NCBI RefSeq assembly: GCF_000350225.1
Contig: NW_005178528.1
Span: 310,001 to 374,000 of the forward strand
Source: Chondrus crispus
Lineage: Eukaryota > Rhodophyta > Florideophyceae > Gigartinales > Gigartinaceae
Direction of reading: 5' to 3'
Length of the DNA stretch: 64,000 nt
Position numbers and translations under genes: made by a program. The notes under the pieces are model-generated. The model did not search any database. It had not been told where the DNA came from and saw only the letters and a program-made list of their open reading frames with translations. Shown one piece after another: positions 1 to 10,554 of the stretch; position 1 is the stretch's first letter, and every line of letters begins with the position of its first letter.

Positions 1-901
1 CAAAGTAGGTAAGGATGGGACCGAGCTCTGCCCAAAACCCTTGGCAGACCTCAAATTGTCCCCACCATGAGGGGAGTTGCTGGTACCGGTTGGGGTAGTG
101 TGACCGAGCAATTTCCCCCGCCTCAACCATTTGGTAAGCCAGGAAATATCCCGTGTCCGATCTCATCTTACGCTCGAATCGGACCGTATGCTGGAAGAAG
201 GGGATGTTCCCGCGTTTCATATATCGGAAATTGAGGGGGAGGATTGCGCGCGTGTATGACATGGCATCGTTAGTCACCGTCAGTTGGTTATGCCACAGGC
301 GGTCCGCCTCGAGCACGGGGTCACCCCGTGTCCAGCTGAGGAGGTTTTCGAGGTAATCACGCTCCCCCTCCGTGCGAAACTTCCACGTGTCACATCCGAA
401 GGACGGAGGGATGAGCGCATCGGATAGGGATAGGTCGAGACGGTCGAGAACGGCTTCCATGAACCGCAGGGATGGGCCCTGTCGGCCACGAGGGGAGGAA
501 CGACGCAGGATAGAAGGGGGAATGGCGACACGGGCACGCCAATCGTAGGAGGAAATGGCTTGAAGGGGAAGGTGACCCGGCAGCATCCCCGCACCGTCGG
601 CAAAGTCGCGCCCGATGCCAGTGACGTCGCGCACGTCGATGGCGGAAAACCAAGGAGTGGCCGCGTACAGTAAGGGATAGTCGCGCATGGATTTAACTTG
701 GAGCTCGGCTAGTGAGGGGTATCGACAAGGGGCTGATGAAGGATGGAGATCGGGATGAAAGACCGGTTCAGGAACGTTGGTGTTCGGGGGAAGTCGGGGT
801 ATGGAAGGAAGGTCGCTAGGAATGGAAGGCGTGTGTGAGAAGCCCACACCGTGGCGACCGCGGGCGGTATGTCCGACAGTGGGATCCGATGAAGGAAACA
901 T
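1..901 (-). CDS. X-family Trp-rich gag-like protein, copy X1 (partial, runs off window start)
   Basis: A reading frame begins at an ATG at 901 and stays open to base 1, so about 300 residues are visible and the C-terminus lies outside the window. I do not recognise a domain. The N-terminus is Pro/Ser-rich. It is followed by blocks shared with X2 (5663-7553): PSIPRLPP, a PLLYAATPWF block, a DFADGAGMLPGHLP block, and YDWRARVAIPPSILR. Further on come a TEGERDYL block, a PFFQHTVR block, and PSWWGQFEVCQGFWAE near the window edge. The gene sits about 110 bp inside an LTR (1012-1874), where a gag gene would be. Unlike X2, this copy has no frameshift or stop in the visible part, so selection on the protein is plausible. 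Role as a structural (Gag-like) protein is inferred from position only. Confidence 0.6.
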   Translation of the reverse strand, partial: MFPSSDPTVGHTARGRHGVGFSHTPSIPSDLPSIPRLPPNTNVPEPVFHPDLHPSSAPCRYPSLAELQVKSMRDYPLLYAATPWFSAIDVRDVTGIGRDFADGAGMLPGHLPLQAISSYDWRARVAIPPSILRRSSPRGRQGPSLRFMEAVLDRLDLSLSDALIPPSFGCDTWKFRTEGERDYLENLLSWTRGDPVLEADRLWHNQLTVTNDAMSYTRAILPLNFRYMKRGNIPFFQHTVRFERKMRSDTGYFLAYQMVEAGEIARSHYPNRYQQLPSWWGQFEVCQGFWAELGPILTYF

Positions 902-1011
902 GAAGATCGTCTTACTCTCACGCGAGCGGCGACCGATGGTCGGAAGAAAAAGGAAGAAGTTGGGAAGTAAGGGAGTGAAGCCGCTGCGCAAGAGCGCTCA
1001 GAAGGGGGATA

Positions 1012-1874
1012 TGTAGTGCAATACCCGTCTGGGGTAGGGGGGAGGAAGGAAGTGAAAAAGGAAAAAAATTGGATACTGTAGTCCGGGTTTGGGGGACACA
1101 CGTGTGCGACGAAGCGCACGATTATTTTAATTATTTAATTTATTTACTAATTAGATCTAGAATCTAGAGCCGGGAGCTACTGTATTCGCCCCGGCGGGGC
1201 TCTATATAACTTAGCCCTTTGACCGAACAAGTCAATAAACCAACCCGAGTTGCCGGAGTTGAATGTCGCCTTGGTCGAAGTCCGTCTCTACCAAGACGCT
1301 CCCTTTTACCTAAGCCTACGGCATCCTCTATCGCTCGGGGTTCCCTTTTCTCTTTCTTTTATTTCCCTATCCTTTTCTATCTCCAATTCTACCTATTTTT
1401 CCCTTATCTTGTGTTGGTGCCATCGGCCTCGGTTGCGACCGAACCGGTGTAGGTGTTTCGAGCCATCGGGCGGCACAGTTGACGTAGCGCTGCTACTTTC
1501 ATTTCATCCCGTCGGGCTGCGTTGCAACGCCCCCGTCGAAGGCCTTGTCGCGTCACAAGGTGTCGAAGAAGCTCAACGAGCATTGGCGTTACAACCCAGT
1601 GGAACCGGGGTACCTACGTACGCGCCCCACCCCACACTCGTCGAGCAGATCTCTTCGCAAGTCTCTACCGCACCGATCCCGGGCCGGGCTATTTCTCTGT
1701 GCCCCCCCTAGCAGGGATCTGAGCTACTACGAGTCGCAAGCTCGTTTAAACGGAGAAGGGAGAGTCGGACACTCCGTAGCGCTGTGCCATCGGCAGTTCT
1801 TCTTTTTGTTGCTGTTGTTGTTTTTGCTGGACCATCGGACCGCGGTCTCTGCCCGACAGGCGCATTGCACTACA
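1012..1874 (-). repeat. LTR copy A, probable 5' LTR of element X1
   Basis: The 863-bp repeat has mirrored ends TGTAGTGCAAT and ATTGCACTACA. It matches copy B (7659-8670), copy C (9061-10100, opposite orientation) and, in layout, copy D (18930-19758). Read on the minus strand it has a long U3, a TATATAG box near 1205, an A/T-rich stretch with an AATAAA-like signal near 1140, and a CACACGTGTG palindrome near 1100. This order suggests minus-strand transcription toward the X1 gene. The sequence just inside it (about 990-1011) is also conserved beside copy B and would hold the primer-binding site, but no TGG-initiated site is obvious. The symmetrical ends leave orientation partly inferential. Confidence 0.7.
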
Positions 1875-4800
1875 GCCGCCCGCGCACTACCAGGGTGATC
1901 GTGTCAAGAAGAGTCTGGAAACCGGAGACGATGGAGAGGGCAGAAGTGCGAAGGTAGAAAGTCAGAGTGAGGCGTGCCAGAACAGCAAAGGGCGAAGTCC
2001 CGTCAAAGGAAGGAGTGGATACGCGACGCGTTTTCAAGGCGTTAGAGAGATAGGGGATTCCCTGAGGATGCAGGGAGTTTACAGGATCACCCCCACACGT
2101 TATCGACGGGCAGAGAGGGAATGACGTTTGAATCAGGGATCGGCACCCGTGAGACTTAATTCGATCGAAAGAAATAGGGGTTCGCTGATGGTAAACTGCC
2201 AATTGATCAGTGCGAGTCGCCGACTGAGCTCCAGCCAGTCTCCGAAAAATTAACTATAATTCGGGGAATTGCCCGCACTTGTACGAAATGTTGTTGGCAA
2301 TTTTCACAGCCGACCGCACACATACTCAAGACTTGCCACCGGCGAAGCCGTGACCGATCGCACCCAAGGGCACTTGCCCAGTTCATTTGCAACGCCTACA
2401 GTCCGCTCGGCGAGCGACAAGATGATTCCACATGGAGCATAACCGCCCTGAGGCGCCGACCCCACGTGCAACTACACGGCCCCGTACAACGGGTGAGGAC
2501 ATCCGTACCCTTTCCGAAAGTATCGAAGAAGGCACAAGACTCTTGTCGACGGCAACACAGTGTCATGAGCTCGCTTGATACGCGTAATATCTTCCTACCG
2601 AATTCGTCATCGAGGGGGGCACTAATGTGTTAGCACGATAGGCACGGAGGGATTTCGTCGCGCCTACACTGGACCTGCGCGACGATCAACCTACTTACCG
2701 GCCTGCCACCAAAACCTCTCCCTTTCTTTTATTTTTGCTTCAGTTTTTGTTTGTGTTTTCGCTTTTTTGTGACGTGCAGACCGCGATCTCCGTGTGGCTG
2801 ACAACGCCGGAAAACATTTGCGACGCCTACCGATCGATAATTCAATCCCAAGTCAGAGTAGCGAACCGACAACCTCTGTAGTTGTTTCATTTTGTTGTCC
2901 GCTACACAGGGGCGTTACGCTACGAGGTTTCGTATACCTGCCACGAAGGCAGCACTTTACAAGTGCGTGGAGAGGAGTCCGGAGGACCATGGCGGCGAGG
3001 AAGATCCCGACAGAGAGCGTGTGTAGCTTGACGAGCTTGGCTACGGCGATCAGTCTGTCGGTCATAACGACGGAGGATGCCACACCTCAAATTTTTTTGG
3101 TTCATCGAGTGATCAACTGCGGCGTCCACCCCCTCTTCCTTTTCTTTCACATTAAGGTCCCTTTCCCCTCTACCTTCTTACCCGCTTTTTCTTCCAGCGT
3201 TCCGCCATCCTTTTTTTACACATATGCATATGTATCTTTTGCGTTCAGAGACAGGAGCACCAAGCTCCCCGCACGGTACCGTATTAATGGAGAAGAAGCT
3301 GTGGACTGGAGAAGATGAAATACAAGGAGGCAAAGTTTGTACTCATGATTGATCCGAGTTGAGGGGTTCGTCGCGGTGAGTCACCTTATAGGCAAGCTCG
3401 CAACTCGTAGTATCGCGCAATTTCCAGCGCACCCGGAGGGTACCGGCCTGACGATGTGTCACCAAATTCCACACCGAGGGCACCAGAGAGAAAAGGGAGA
3501 GAGAAGGCATTCGAGAGACTGGGACGTATTTACGTCATAAGCTGGACCTTCGGTATATGTGCAACGACAAGGAAGGCCACCGGGATGGGACTGCGAAGCA
3601 CCGCAGCAGAATGAGGTAGAGAAAGCTCGAGCTGGAGTAACTACGGTAGTCGACAAGGGTGAAGACGCGTACGCCGCAGCGACGTGTTTTACGTCGCATG
3701 ATCGTCTCAGATCGTTTCTTTTATTCGAAAGGAAACTCCCCCGGTTTCCGGGATGACTAAGGGGGACCCCTCCAAGATCTGCCCTAGTGGCTTCTCGAAT
3801 GTGTCAAGAATGGGATGCCTCACCGAGTGCACAAGTTGAGAGCACAGGAGGGAAGTGATTCAGTGACTCGTCGAGCCTTATTACAAAACACGTCGTGTAG
3901 TGAGGACGGTGATAGGAGACACTCCAAGCTTCGCTAGAGGTCCTTAAGGGCAAAACATATTCGGAAACACGACTGCCCATACCTTCTCGACCTCTATACC
4001 TCTCGCGGAGGGAATCGTCGAATGAATATTTGTACTACCTTTGTGACCCCCTTCATGAGGCGACACTTTGCACCCGTCACCCTCTTCTGCCTCCTATGAG
4101 ACATATGCAAAGTTGATCCTTTTTTGTCGTGCGCGACTTGGGACGTCTCTAAGGCCTCGTGACGGGTCGATTGAACGTATTGAGCCCACAGGCAGACGAA
4201 GGGAGAAATTGAGGAAACGACACTCCTTTCAAGGCTGTCTTCGCCCGGAACAGAGGACTCATCGGGGGGTTGTCATATGTTTTTTGTTTGTCTTTTTTTG
4301 CGATGCGCAAGCGCTAAGCCGTCGCAGACGGCCTAGGTGTCACCGAACGTTCAACACCGAGATGAATTTTTCTTGGGGATGCAGGAGAAGTTGGGGAGGA
4401 TATCCAGAATATAACTCCTTGGCTTACCCCGTCCGACGACAAGGGTCACGTGTGGCTGGCCAACGAGGTTAAGCACGACGATCAGCAGGGACCCTGATGT
4501 GCAAAAATGTCTTCAAAGGACACAACAGTTCCCGATGAAGCTGGCACGTGAAGACTGGACGGTCGGTTTCATTTCGAATCGAGGCCAGGACCTTCGGTCC
4601 AGAGTTCGATGGTGTTACGAGGACGTCGTCCAGACAGCAAACCAAAAGGGATGTCGTTGCCGTTCGCGAGCTGACACCCCAGGGAGGAAGCCAGAAACGC
4701 CGTCTCACACATGGAAAGGGAGTGACACTGACCCGACGAGTTGTAGAATTCGACATAGCCGCACGAAGGGCCCCCTGAAGAACGCCTCAACGAGCTCACG

Positions 4801-5640
4801 CAGGGAGAAAAATGAAGCTCACCAGTTTTGCTGGCGACAACAGGACCTCAAACCAAGGAGCCGCGGAGAGTACTTTTCCCAGATCTCCGTCACCTTTTCA
4901 ATATTATCGAAAAGAATCGTCAAGGTCCGTACATTTTTTATTCTGCTTGGAATGCTTCCGTTTACATTCGGTTCTGCTGGAAAAAGGAAAAGGGGTGTTC
5001 GCACGGAATTCATGGTCGGTGAAGAAGAGGACGTCACCCAGCCTGATCAGAGGGCGAAATAATACGAAGTAGAGCATGAACATTCCAAGAGTATAATTCT
5101 ATTTTGCTCAAAACGACTCAATTGCACGTTCTCAGGGATGGAAGTGAGAAGGAGCATGTGAAGAAAAGAATTGCGCTCGACGCTATGAGTCCGTCGGAAG
5201 AGATGAAGGGCGAAGTGGACGTTTGAAATTGGAGGGATTGTACAGTAGACCTCAAAATTTTGTTGCCGTCTGCACTCGGCGGGCTCGACTGAGTGACCGA
5301 ACGCGGCAATGATTCATATTTATTTTCGTTGTGACATCCCGAATTCATCCGTGTCTCTCAGAAGTTAGCAATAATGAGCTTCACAAATGAAGTCCTGAGG
5401 CCGCGTGACGTCGTCACAACAACATGGAGCCGTGTGAGACCGAGTTGGGAAAGGATGAGAAAAAGAGAAGGACAAGAGAAGGAAGTGGAAATGAGGAGAG
5501 GCGACCGCGGCGACGGGCGTATGAGAAAAGAGGTGGAAATTTTGAAGGATGAAGGAGTACGCAGGAGGGTTTCATTTATTTTTCCAAGGGACGAGGGTGG
5601 TGTCGCTAACATAGCGCCATCTCGAAGAGATAATACGTTA
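1875..5640. other. No convincing gene; degraded sequence
   Basis: Reading frames here are short and unconvincing. A plus-strand frame at 2794-3318 and overlapping frames at 4469-5062 are the longest, but neither shows a motif I recognise. If X2 carried pol genes they should lie here on the minus strand, and I cannot find any. A T-rich stretch at 2710-2800, followed by a short string like the U3 start of copies A and B, may be an old LTR remnant (weak). Confidence 0.4.
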
Positions 5641-5662
5641 TGAACGGGAAAGTGAGGGCGAA

Positions 5663-7553
5663 CTACTGAGGCAGTGCACAGAAGGATTTCCCTTCCGGGA
5701 GAGAAGTGAGGAGTCGAGCGAGGACCCTGAGGTCCTCCAATGAAGCCTCTTTAATGGCTGCCGTCGCCACGCCATGAGCCCGCAGAAGGGAAATGTAGAC
5801 CTTAGAAGTTGGGCAATCCCTTTGGGAATTTTTGAGTGAAGGAGAAGTCGCCTCACGCGACGCGGGTTTGAGATCACGTTTTGGAGAGAGGAGAAGAGGG
5901 GTTGGTTCCCCTCCGCTTTTAGGGATTACACCGACAGACAGGCTCTCAGTGGCCTCTGGCCTTGGAGATCTGACCTCCAACGAGGATGTCGGGGCGAGGG
6001 CGCGTGCAGGGAGCGATGGCGGAGGATGGACAAGCTGGGACCTCAAGTGGATTGACGGCACAGCTGGTGAGACCGGCTGATCAATGGAGGTTGAGCGAGC
6101 CGCGGGTGCTACAGGAGGCGTAGCGGGAGTGACCCGAGGACGCGGAGACAAAGGTAGTGATGGCCTTGTGAAGATGTTGGAGACTCGGGGGTCTGTGGGC
6201 ATAACTAGTTCGGTGACGGGAAGGGGAATTTGATTTCCAAATCGGCGGCTCAGCTGAGCCTCCGCCGCAGAACACAGGGACCCTGACCACGGGTTGATCC
6301 AGGCGCAATCGCCTGCTGCACAGTGAGTTCGTCCGGGGAGAATAATGAGCGTTGGTGCGTGAAGGAGCGGGAAGTATTTTGACGCGGAATCGCGTCCCAG
6401 TTCACGCTCTCTATTTTGTCGAGCAGCGAATGGACTTCGCTACCGACATTCGCACCGCCTAGGGGGACCTTTTAATCGAGCAATCTCATAAGCTCGATGA
6501 GTTTGGGAGGCAAGAACCAAAGACGCCAGCAGTCATAGGTTTCCCAGAGTAACGTCGCTGCCACTTTGAAACACCATTCGGTGAGCAATAACCAAAGCCC
6601 GTGCCGCGGATCGCAAAGATACCTCCCGTAATAAGTGAGCACTGGACCAGGCTCCGCCCAAAAACCCTGACACACTTCGAACTGTCCCCACCAGGAAGGG
6701 ATTTTTTGATAACGATTTGTGTAATGGTCTCGCGCAATTTCTCGGGCCTCTAGCATGTGGTATGCTACGAAGTAGCCGGTGTCCGAACGAAGACGACGCT
6801 GCGCTCGTACAGTATGCTGGAAGAAGGGAAAGTTCCGGCGTTTGAGATGACGGACATTTTCCGGAATGATGGCTCGCGTCCAGAACATGGCTTCGTTGGT
6901 GACAGTCCGTTGGTTATTCCAAAGGCGATTTGCCTCTCTTACGGGATCCCCGGCGGTCCAGTTGATCATGCTGTCTAAGTAAGATCGCTCTCCTTCCGTG
7001 CGGTACTGCCAGATGTCACAAAAATAACTGGCAGGTATGAGACCGTCGGTCAGTGGTAATTCGAGGCGATCGCAGACAGCGGACATAAACCGCGCGGAGA
7101 GTGCATGACGGCTGTGAGGGGAGGAGCTGCGCAAAATAGAAGGAGGAATCGCGATGTGGGCTCGCCAATCGTAGGAATGGATGGGCACTAGGGGAGGTGA
7201 CCAGGTAATATACCAGCGCCGTCGGCAAATTTATTTTCGATATTCTTGGTGTCGCGAACGCCAAGATCGCCGAACCAAGGAGCAGCCGCGAACAAGAGGG
7301 GATTCTCACACATGGACTTGTCGTGTAGTGCGGCGAGGGAGGAGTAGCGACGAGGAGAAGGATTAATTTGGGGAGTGGGTTGGAAAATCAGTCGCGAAGG
7401 AGGATCATAAGGGGGAAGTCGAGGGATGGAAGGAAGACCACGGGAAGCCCGAGACTGGGCAGCGAAGCCAACACCAAGGCGTTTGCGGATGATAGTTTCG
7501 CCTGCGCGCCTCGGCGATGCAGGAGGTGTGGGGTTTGTCTTGTCCTTGCCCAT
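5663..7553 (-). pseudogene. X-family Trp-rich gag-like protein, copy X2 (broken)
   Basis: An ATG at 7553 opens a frame (MGKDKTNPTPPASP...) that runs to 7188. Homology with X1 then continues in a second frame from about 7190 to a stop at 6472, past that stop to about 6255, and finally in a third frame (about 6202-5663). Against X1 there is one base fewer between the LPGHLP block and the YDWRA block, near 7185-7196. The in-frame TAA at 6472-6474 is followed by more open sequence with a coil-like stretch. A second frame change lies near 6255. The last third is Pro/Ser-rich and low in complexity. The unbroken product would be about 630 residues. Conserved blocks include PFFQHTVRAQR, a WWGQFEVCQGFWAE block and LTYYGRYL. 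It begins about 105 bp inside LTR copy B. Confidence 0.6.
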
Positions 7554-7658
7554 GTGGTGACCGTCGGCCAGGAGAAAGATAATAAGGGGTCGAGATGGAA
7601 AAAGGAGTTGGGGATCAAGGAGCGAAGCAGATGTGCAAAGACGCTCAGGACGGGGATA

Positions 7659-8670
7659 TGTAGTGTAATAAGGGGTTGCACAAGGGGGTGATGGGAAAAG
7701 AAACTAAGTCGGAATGTGAATACTGTAGTCCGGGGTTGGTGGACACACGTGTGAATATTTGCACAGTTTTTATTTTAATTATTAATTTTATTTAGCTAAT
7801 TAGTTAGCATTAATTTGGCTGACTTTAGATTAGATTTGGGATCTAGCACCGTGATCTACTGTAGTGGCTCCGCCGGGGCGATATATACCTTGGCCCACTG
7901 GCCACCAAGTCAGTAAAGGTAGAGTTGAATGTGGCCTTCGTCGAAGTCTGCCTCTACCATGACTCTCCCTTTTACCTAAGCGTACGGCATCCTTCAGCGC
8001 TCGGGGTCCCCTTTCTTTCTCCTTTATTTCCCTATCCTAATTTCCCTTAATCTTGAGTTGGTCCCACCTTGTAGGATTGCGATCCGCAACGTGATGTCAT
8101 TAGCCATCGGGCTTCTGTGTTGACACAGTAGCCCGATGTCTAATGACGTCACGTTGCGGAAACCACCACTGGTGCTTTTCTCCAATTGGTGCACCAGTGG
8201 TGCTTTTCTCAGAGTTGGTTCCATCGGAATCTGGTGGCGACCGACCCGGTGTTGGTACTTTGCCATCGGGCAGTACGACGGTGTAGCGCTGCTACCTTTT
8301 CTTCTTTCCCGACCGGCTACGTTGCGACGTCCCCGTCGAAGACCTTATCAAGGGTATAAGGTATCAAGGCGCTCCACGAGCATTGGATTTACGACCCAGC
8401 GGGTTCGGTCTGCCTAGACATTCCGCACTCGTCGAGCATTTGCCTTTTCAAGTCTTTACCACACCTATAATCCCGGGCCGGGCTTTTCTTCCTTTGCCCC
8501 CCTGTTAGGGATTCGAGCTATCGCGGGCGGCAAGCCCGCATAAAGGGAAAGGGAGCTCGGAACACTCCGTGGCATTGCGCCGCCGGCTGCTTTGGTTGTT
8601 TCGTTCGTTTGTTTGTTTTCGGGCCGTGAGGGTCTTCGACCTTGTCCACTGCCTACCAGGCGCATTGCAC
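7659..8670 (-). repeat. LTR copy B, 5' LTR of element X2 (outer end lost)
   Basis: It starts TGTAGTGTAATAAGG and shares with copy A the GGACACACGTGTG block (about 7740), the A/T-rich stretch, the CTACTGTAGT string and a GATATATACC TATA box near 7891. The Lys/Arg-poor U3 is T-rich as in A. The outer end reads GGCGCATTGCAC at about 8661 but then leaves the consensus and runs into an inverted fragment of an E1-type LTR, so the terminal TACA is missing. It also carries a 149-bp insertion (8063-8211) absent from copies A and C. Confidence 0.65.
8063..8211. repeat. 149-bp hairpin-forming insertion in LTR copy B
   Basis: The segment is flanked by the same 8-mer, GAGTTGGT, at 8055-8062 and 8212-8219, while copies A and C read straight through at this point. 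An 8-bp duplication is typical of hAT-type insertions. Inside is a near-perfect inverted repeat (arms 8083-8120 and 8122-8160, almost no loop). A second, shorter one follows, built on CACCACTGGTGC and GCACCAGTGGTG (about 8164-8202). Part of the first arm resembles LTR sequence (CCATCGGGC...), so a local inverted duplication is an alternative origin. Confidence 0.5.
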
Positions 8671-8872
8671 CAAATACACGTGCGTACTACTGTACACGCG
8701 TGATGCTTACAGACTACCGCCCGGACGGCACGTGTGCTACTGTACACGTGCGCCACGCCATGACCGGGTCGGTACACGCGAGCGCTCCCTACACGTGGGC
8801 ACACTCGCCCATGTGTCCGCCGTGCACGGCCGCATGGTTAATAATCTCCCCGCGCGCGCGTCCGTCGTTAGA
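8671..8872 (-). repeat. Diverged, truncated fragment of an E1-type LTR
   Basis: On the minus strand this matches the first part of the E1 LTR (36059-36725). Shared strings include GGGGAGATTATTAA, CACGTGTAGGGAGCG, GCGGTAGTCTGTAAGC and CAGTAGTACGCACG. It is clearly older, with many differences. The LTR start corresponds to about 8872 and the remainder of the LTR is missing at the 8671 end. It separates LTR copy B from the pogo1 transposase remnant. Confidence 0.65.
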
Positions 8873-9016
8873 ATACATGCGACACTCTTGACGAAGGACT
8901 TGGCCCATTCCAAGACGCAATCCTTTTCGCAGCCAGCAAGCTCCTATCCAGTCGTGATTAGAGCGTGCCGCGGGAGGAAATCAGCCAGCGTCTGGCGTAC
9001 AGGCCGGCCATGCGCT
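8873..9016 (-). pseudogene. pogo1 transposase, distal fragment
   Basis: Read on the minus strand, this continues the DDE transposase interrupted at 15695 by G0. The frame gives HGRPVRQTLADFLPRHALI, which aligns with VETYADLLPHNAVI of pogo2 (45710-46325). After an in-frame TAG comes CVLEWAKSFVKSV, which fits the segment after the second motif in pogo-type transposases. The end at 8873 is cut by the E1-type LTR fragment. The match across the G0 insertion site is the evidence that G0 landed inside this gene. Confidence 0.6.
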
Positions 9017-9060
9017 AGTGGCGAATTGTGCGCGTCGGTCTCTAGGGAAACTACAAGAAG

Positions 9061-10100
9061 TGTAGTCCAATGCGCCTTTCGGGCAGAGACCGCGGTCCGA
9101 TGGTCCAGCAAAAACAACAACAGCAACCAAAAGAAGAACTGCCGATGGCACAGCGCTACGGAGTGTCCGACTCTCCCTTCTCCGTTTAAACGAGCTTGCG
9201 ACTCGTAGTAGCTCAGATTCCTGCTAGGGGGGGCACAGAGAAATAGCCCGGCCCGGGATCGGTGTGGTAGAGACTTGCGAAGAGATGTGCTCGACGAGTG
9301 TGGGGTGGGGCGCGTACGTAGGTACCCCGGTTCCACTGGGTTGTAACGCCAATGCTCGTTGAGCTTCTTCGACACCTTGTAACGCGACAAGGCCTTCGAC
9401 GGGGGCGTTGCAACGCAGCCCGACGGGATGAAATGAAAGTAGCAGCGCTACGTCAACCGTGCCGCCCGATGGCTCGAAACACCTACACCGGTTCGGTCGC
9501 AATCGAGGCCGATGGCACCAACACTGGCTCGTAACACGACGGAGCCCTTCGAGGGAGACGTCGTTGCAACAGTCTCCGTCCGAAAATGGGTCAAAGTAGC
9601 AGCGCTACGTCAACTGTGTCGCCCGATGGCAAAGACACCTACACCGGTTCGGTCGCAACCGAGGCCGATGGCACCAACACAAGGTAAGGGAGCAATAGGT
9701 AGAATTAGAGATAGAAAAGGATAGGGAAATAAAGGAAAAAGGAATGGGACCCCCGAGCGCTGAAGGATGCCGTAGACTTAGGTAAAAGGGAGCGTTTTCG
9801 TAGAGACGGACTTCGACCAAGGCGACATTCAACTCCGGCAACTCGGGTTACCTTTACTGACTTGGTGGTCAGAGGGCCAAGGTATATATCGCCCCGCCGG
9901 AGCCACTACAGTAGCTCGCGGTGCTAGATCCTAGATCTAATCTAGTGTCAGCAAAATTACTGCCAACTAATTAACTAAATAAAATAAAATAATTAAAAAT
10001 TAAAACTGTGCAATTATTCACACGTGTGTCCCCCAACCCGTACATATCCAAATATTTTCCTTTCTTTTCACCCCCCTTTTCAGGTGCGTATTGCACTACA
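9061..10100 (+). mobile_element. Solo LTR copy C of the X-type LTR family
   Basis: This 1,040-bp unit begins TGTAGTCCAATGCGCC and ends GCGTATTGCACTACA. It is the inverted relative of copy A: the shared U3 block around 9213-9413 is nearly identical to the reverse complement of 1522-1722. It is flanked by AGAAG (9056-9060) and AGAAA (10101-10105), a probable 5-bp duplication with one change. Both flanks belong to one G0 LTR, so this is a true insertion without internal genes, i.e. an LTR-LTR recombination product. Confidence 0.8.
9436..9690. repeat. Tandem duplication (about 157-bp period) inside solo LTR C
   Basis: AAAGTAGCAGCGCTACGTCAAC begins near 9436 and again near 9593. Each is followed by CCGATGG..., CACCTACACCGGTTCGGTCGCAA and GAGGCCGATGGCACCAACAC. 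Copy A has this block once, so it explains most of the extra length of C. Confidence 0.75.
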
Positions 10101-10554
10101 AGAAAGGAACGCTAGAACTCTCGGGGAAGGATAAGGTAGGCCGGAGGGGCTCCTGGCCTTTTCAAAAAACGCAAGTCGGTGGCGAGTTCGCTCTGCCCCA
10201 GCCATGCGTGGGGAGAGCGCTGCCTTTATATTAAATCATCCCTTCTCGCCCTTTTCAGAACTTTCTACCCAACAGTTGCGCTCAATTGTGTTCATTGCTG
10301 AGCCACCCGATCGCGACCTTTCGGCGTCCGTCGGATATTCGCAGTAGAGAATTAAGCAACTTAAGTCCGTTGATCGTAGTGCTCTTGAAATCGGACTACT
10401 GCGCTACAGTGCCCAATGGAGAGTGAATGCCCATATGCTCTTCATTCAAAATTGGAGAGGCGCAGTGCTTCTTTCTTCAAATCTCGCTTCCTGCGGTGTG
10501 CGAGAAGTCGTGAAGCATACTAGGTAGGTCATTTGCAATTTGCGCCAAAGGTTC

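Larger units (their letters stand above)
9017..10408 (-). repeat. 3' LTR of G0, split by solo LTR C
   Basis: Bases 9017-9060 (AGTGGCGAATTGTGCGCGTC...) and 10106-10408 together match the intact 5' LTR at 15345-15694. The latter part contains the shared GGAACGCTAGAACTCTCGGG and ends GCGCTACA at 10408. The interruption is 9061-10100. Confidence 0.8.

Noticed and set aside
1012..1874. Copy A as 3' LTR of a plus-strand element, using GAAGGGGGATA as purine tract
   Set aside because: The neighbouring gene is on the minus strand, and the TATA and AATAAA-like signals have better spacing on the minus strand; the alternative is not fully excluded.
2794..5062. Possible pol remains of X2
   Set aside because: Looked for RT, integrase and protease motifs in all frames; a CLDDVLV-like string at 4469-4756 stands alone without supporting context.
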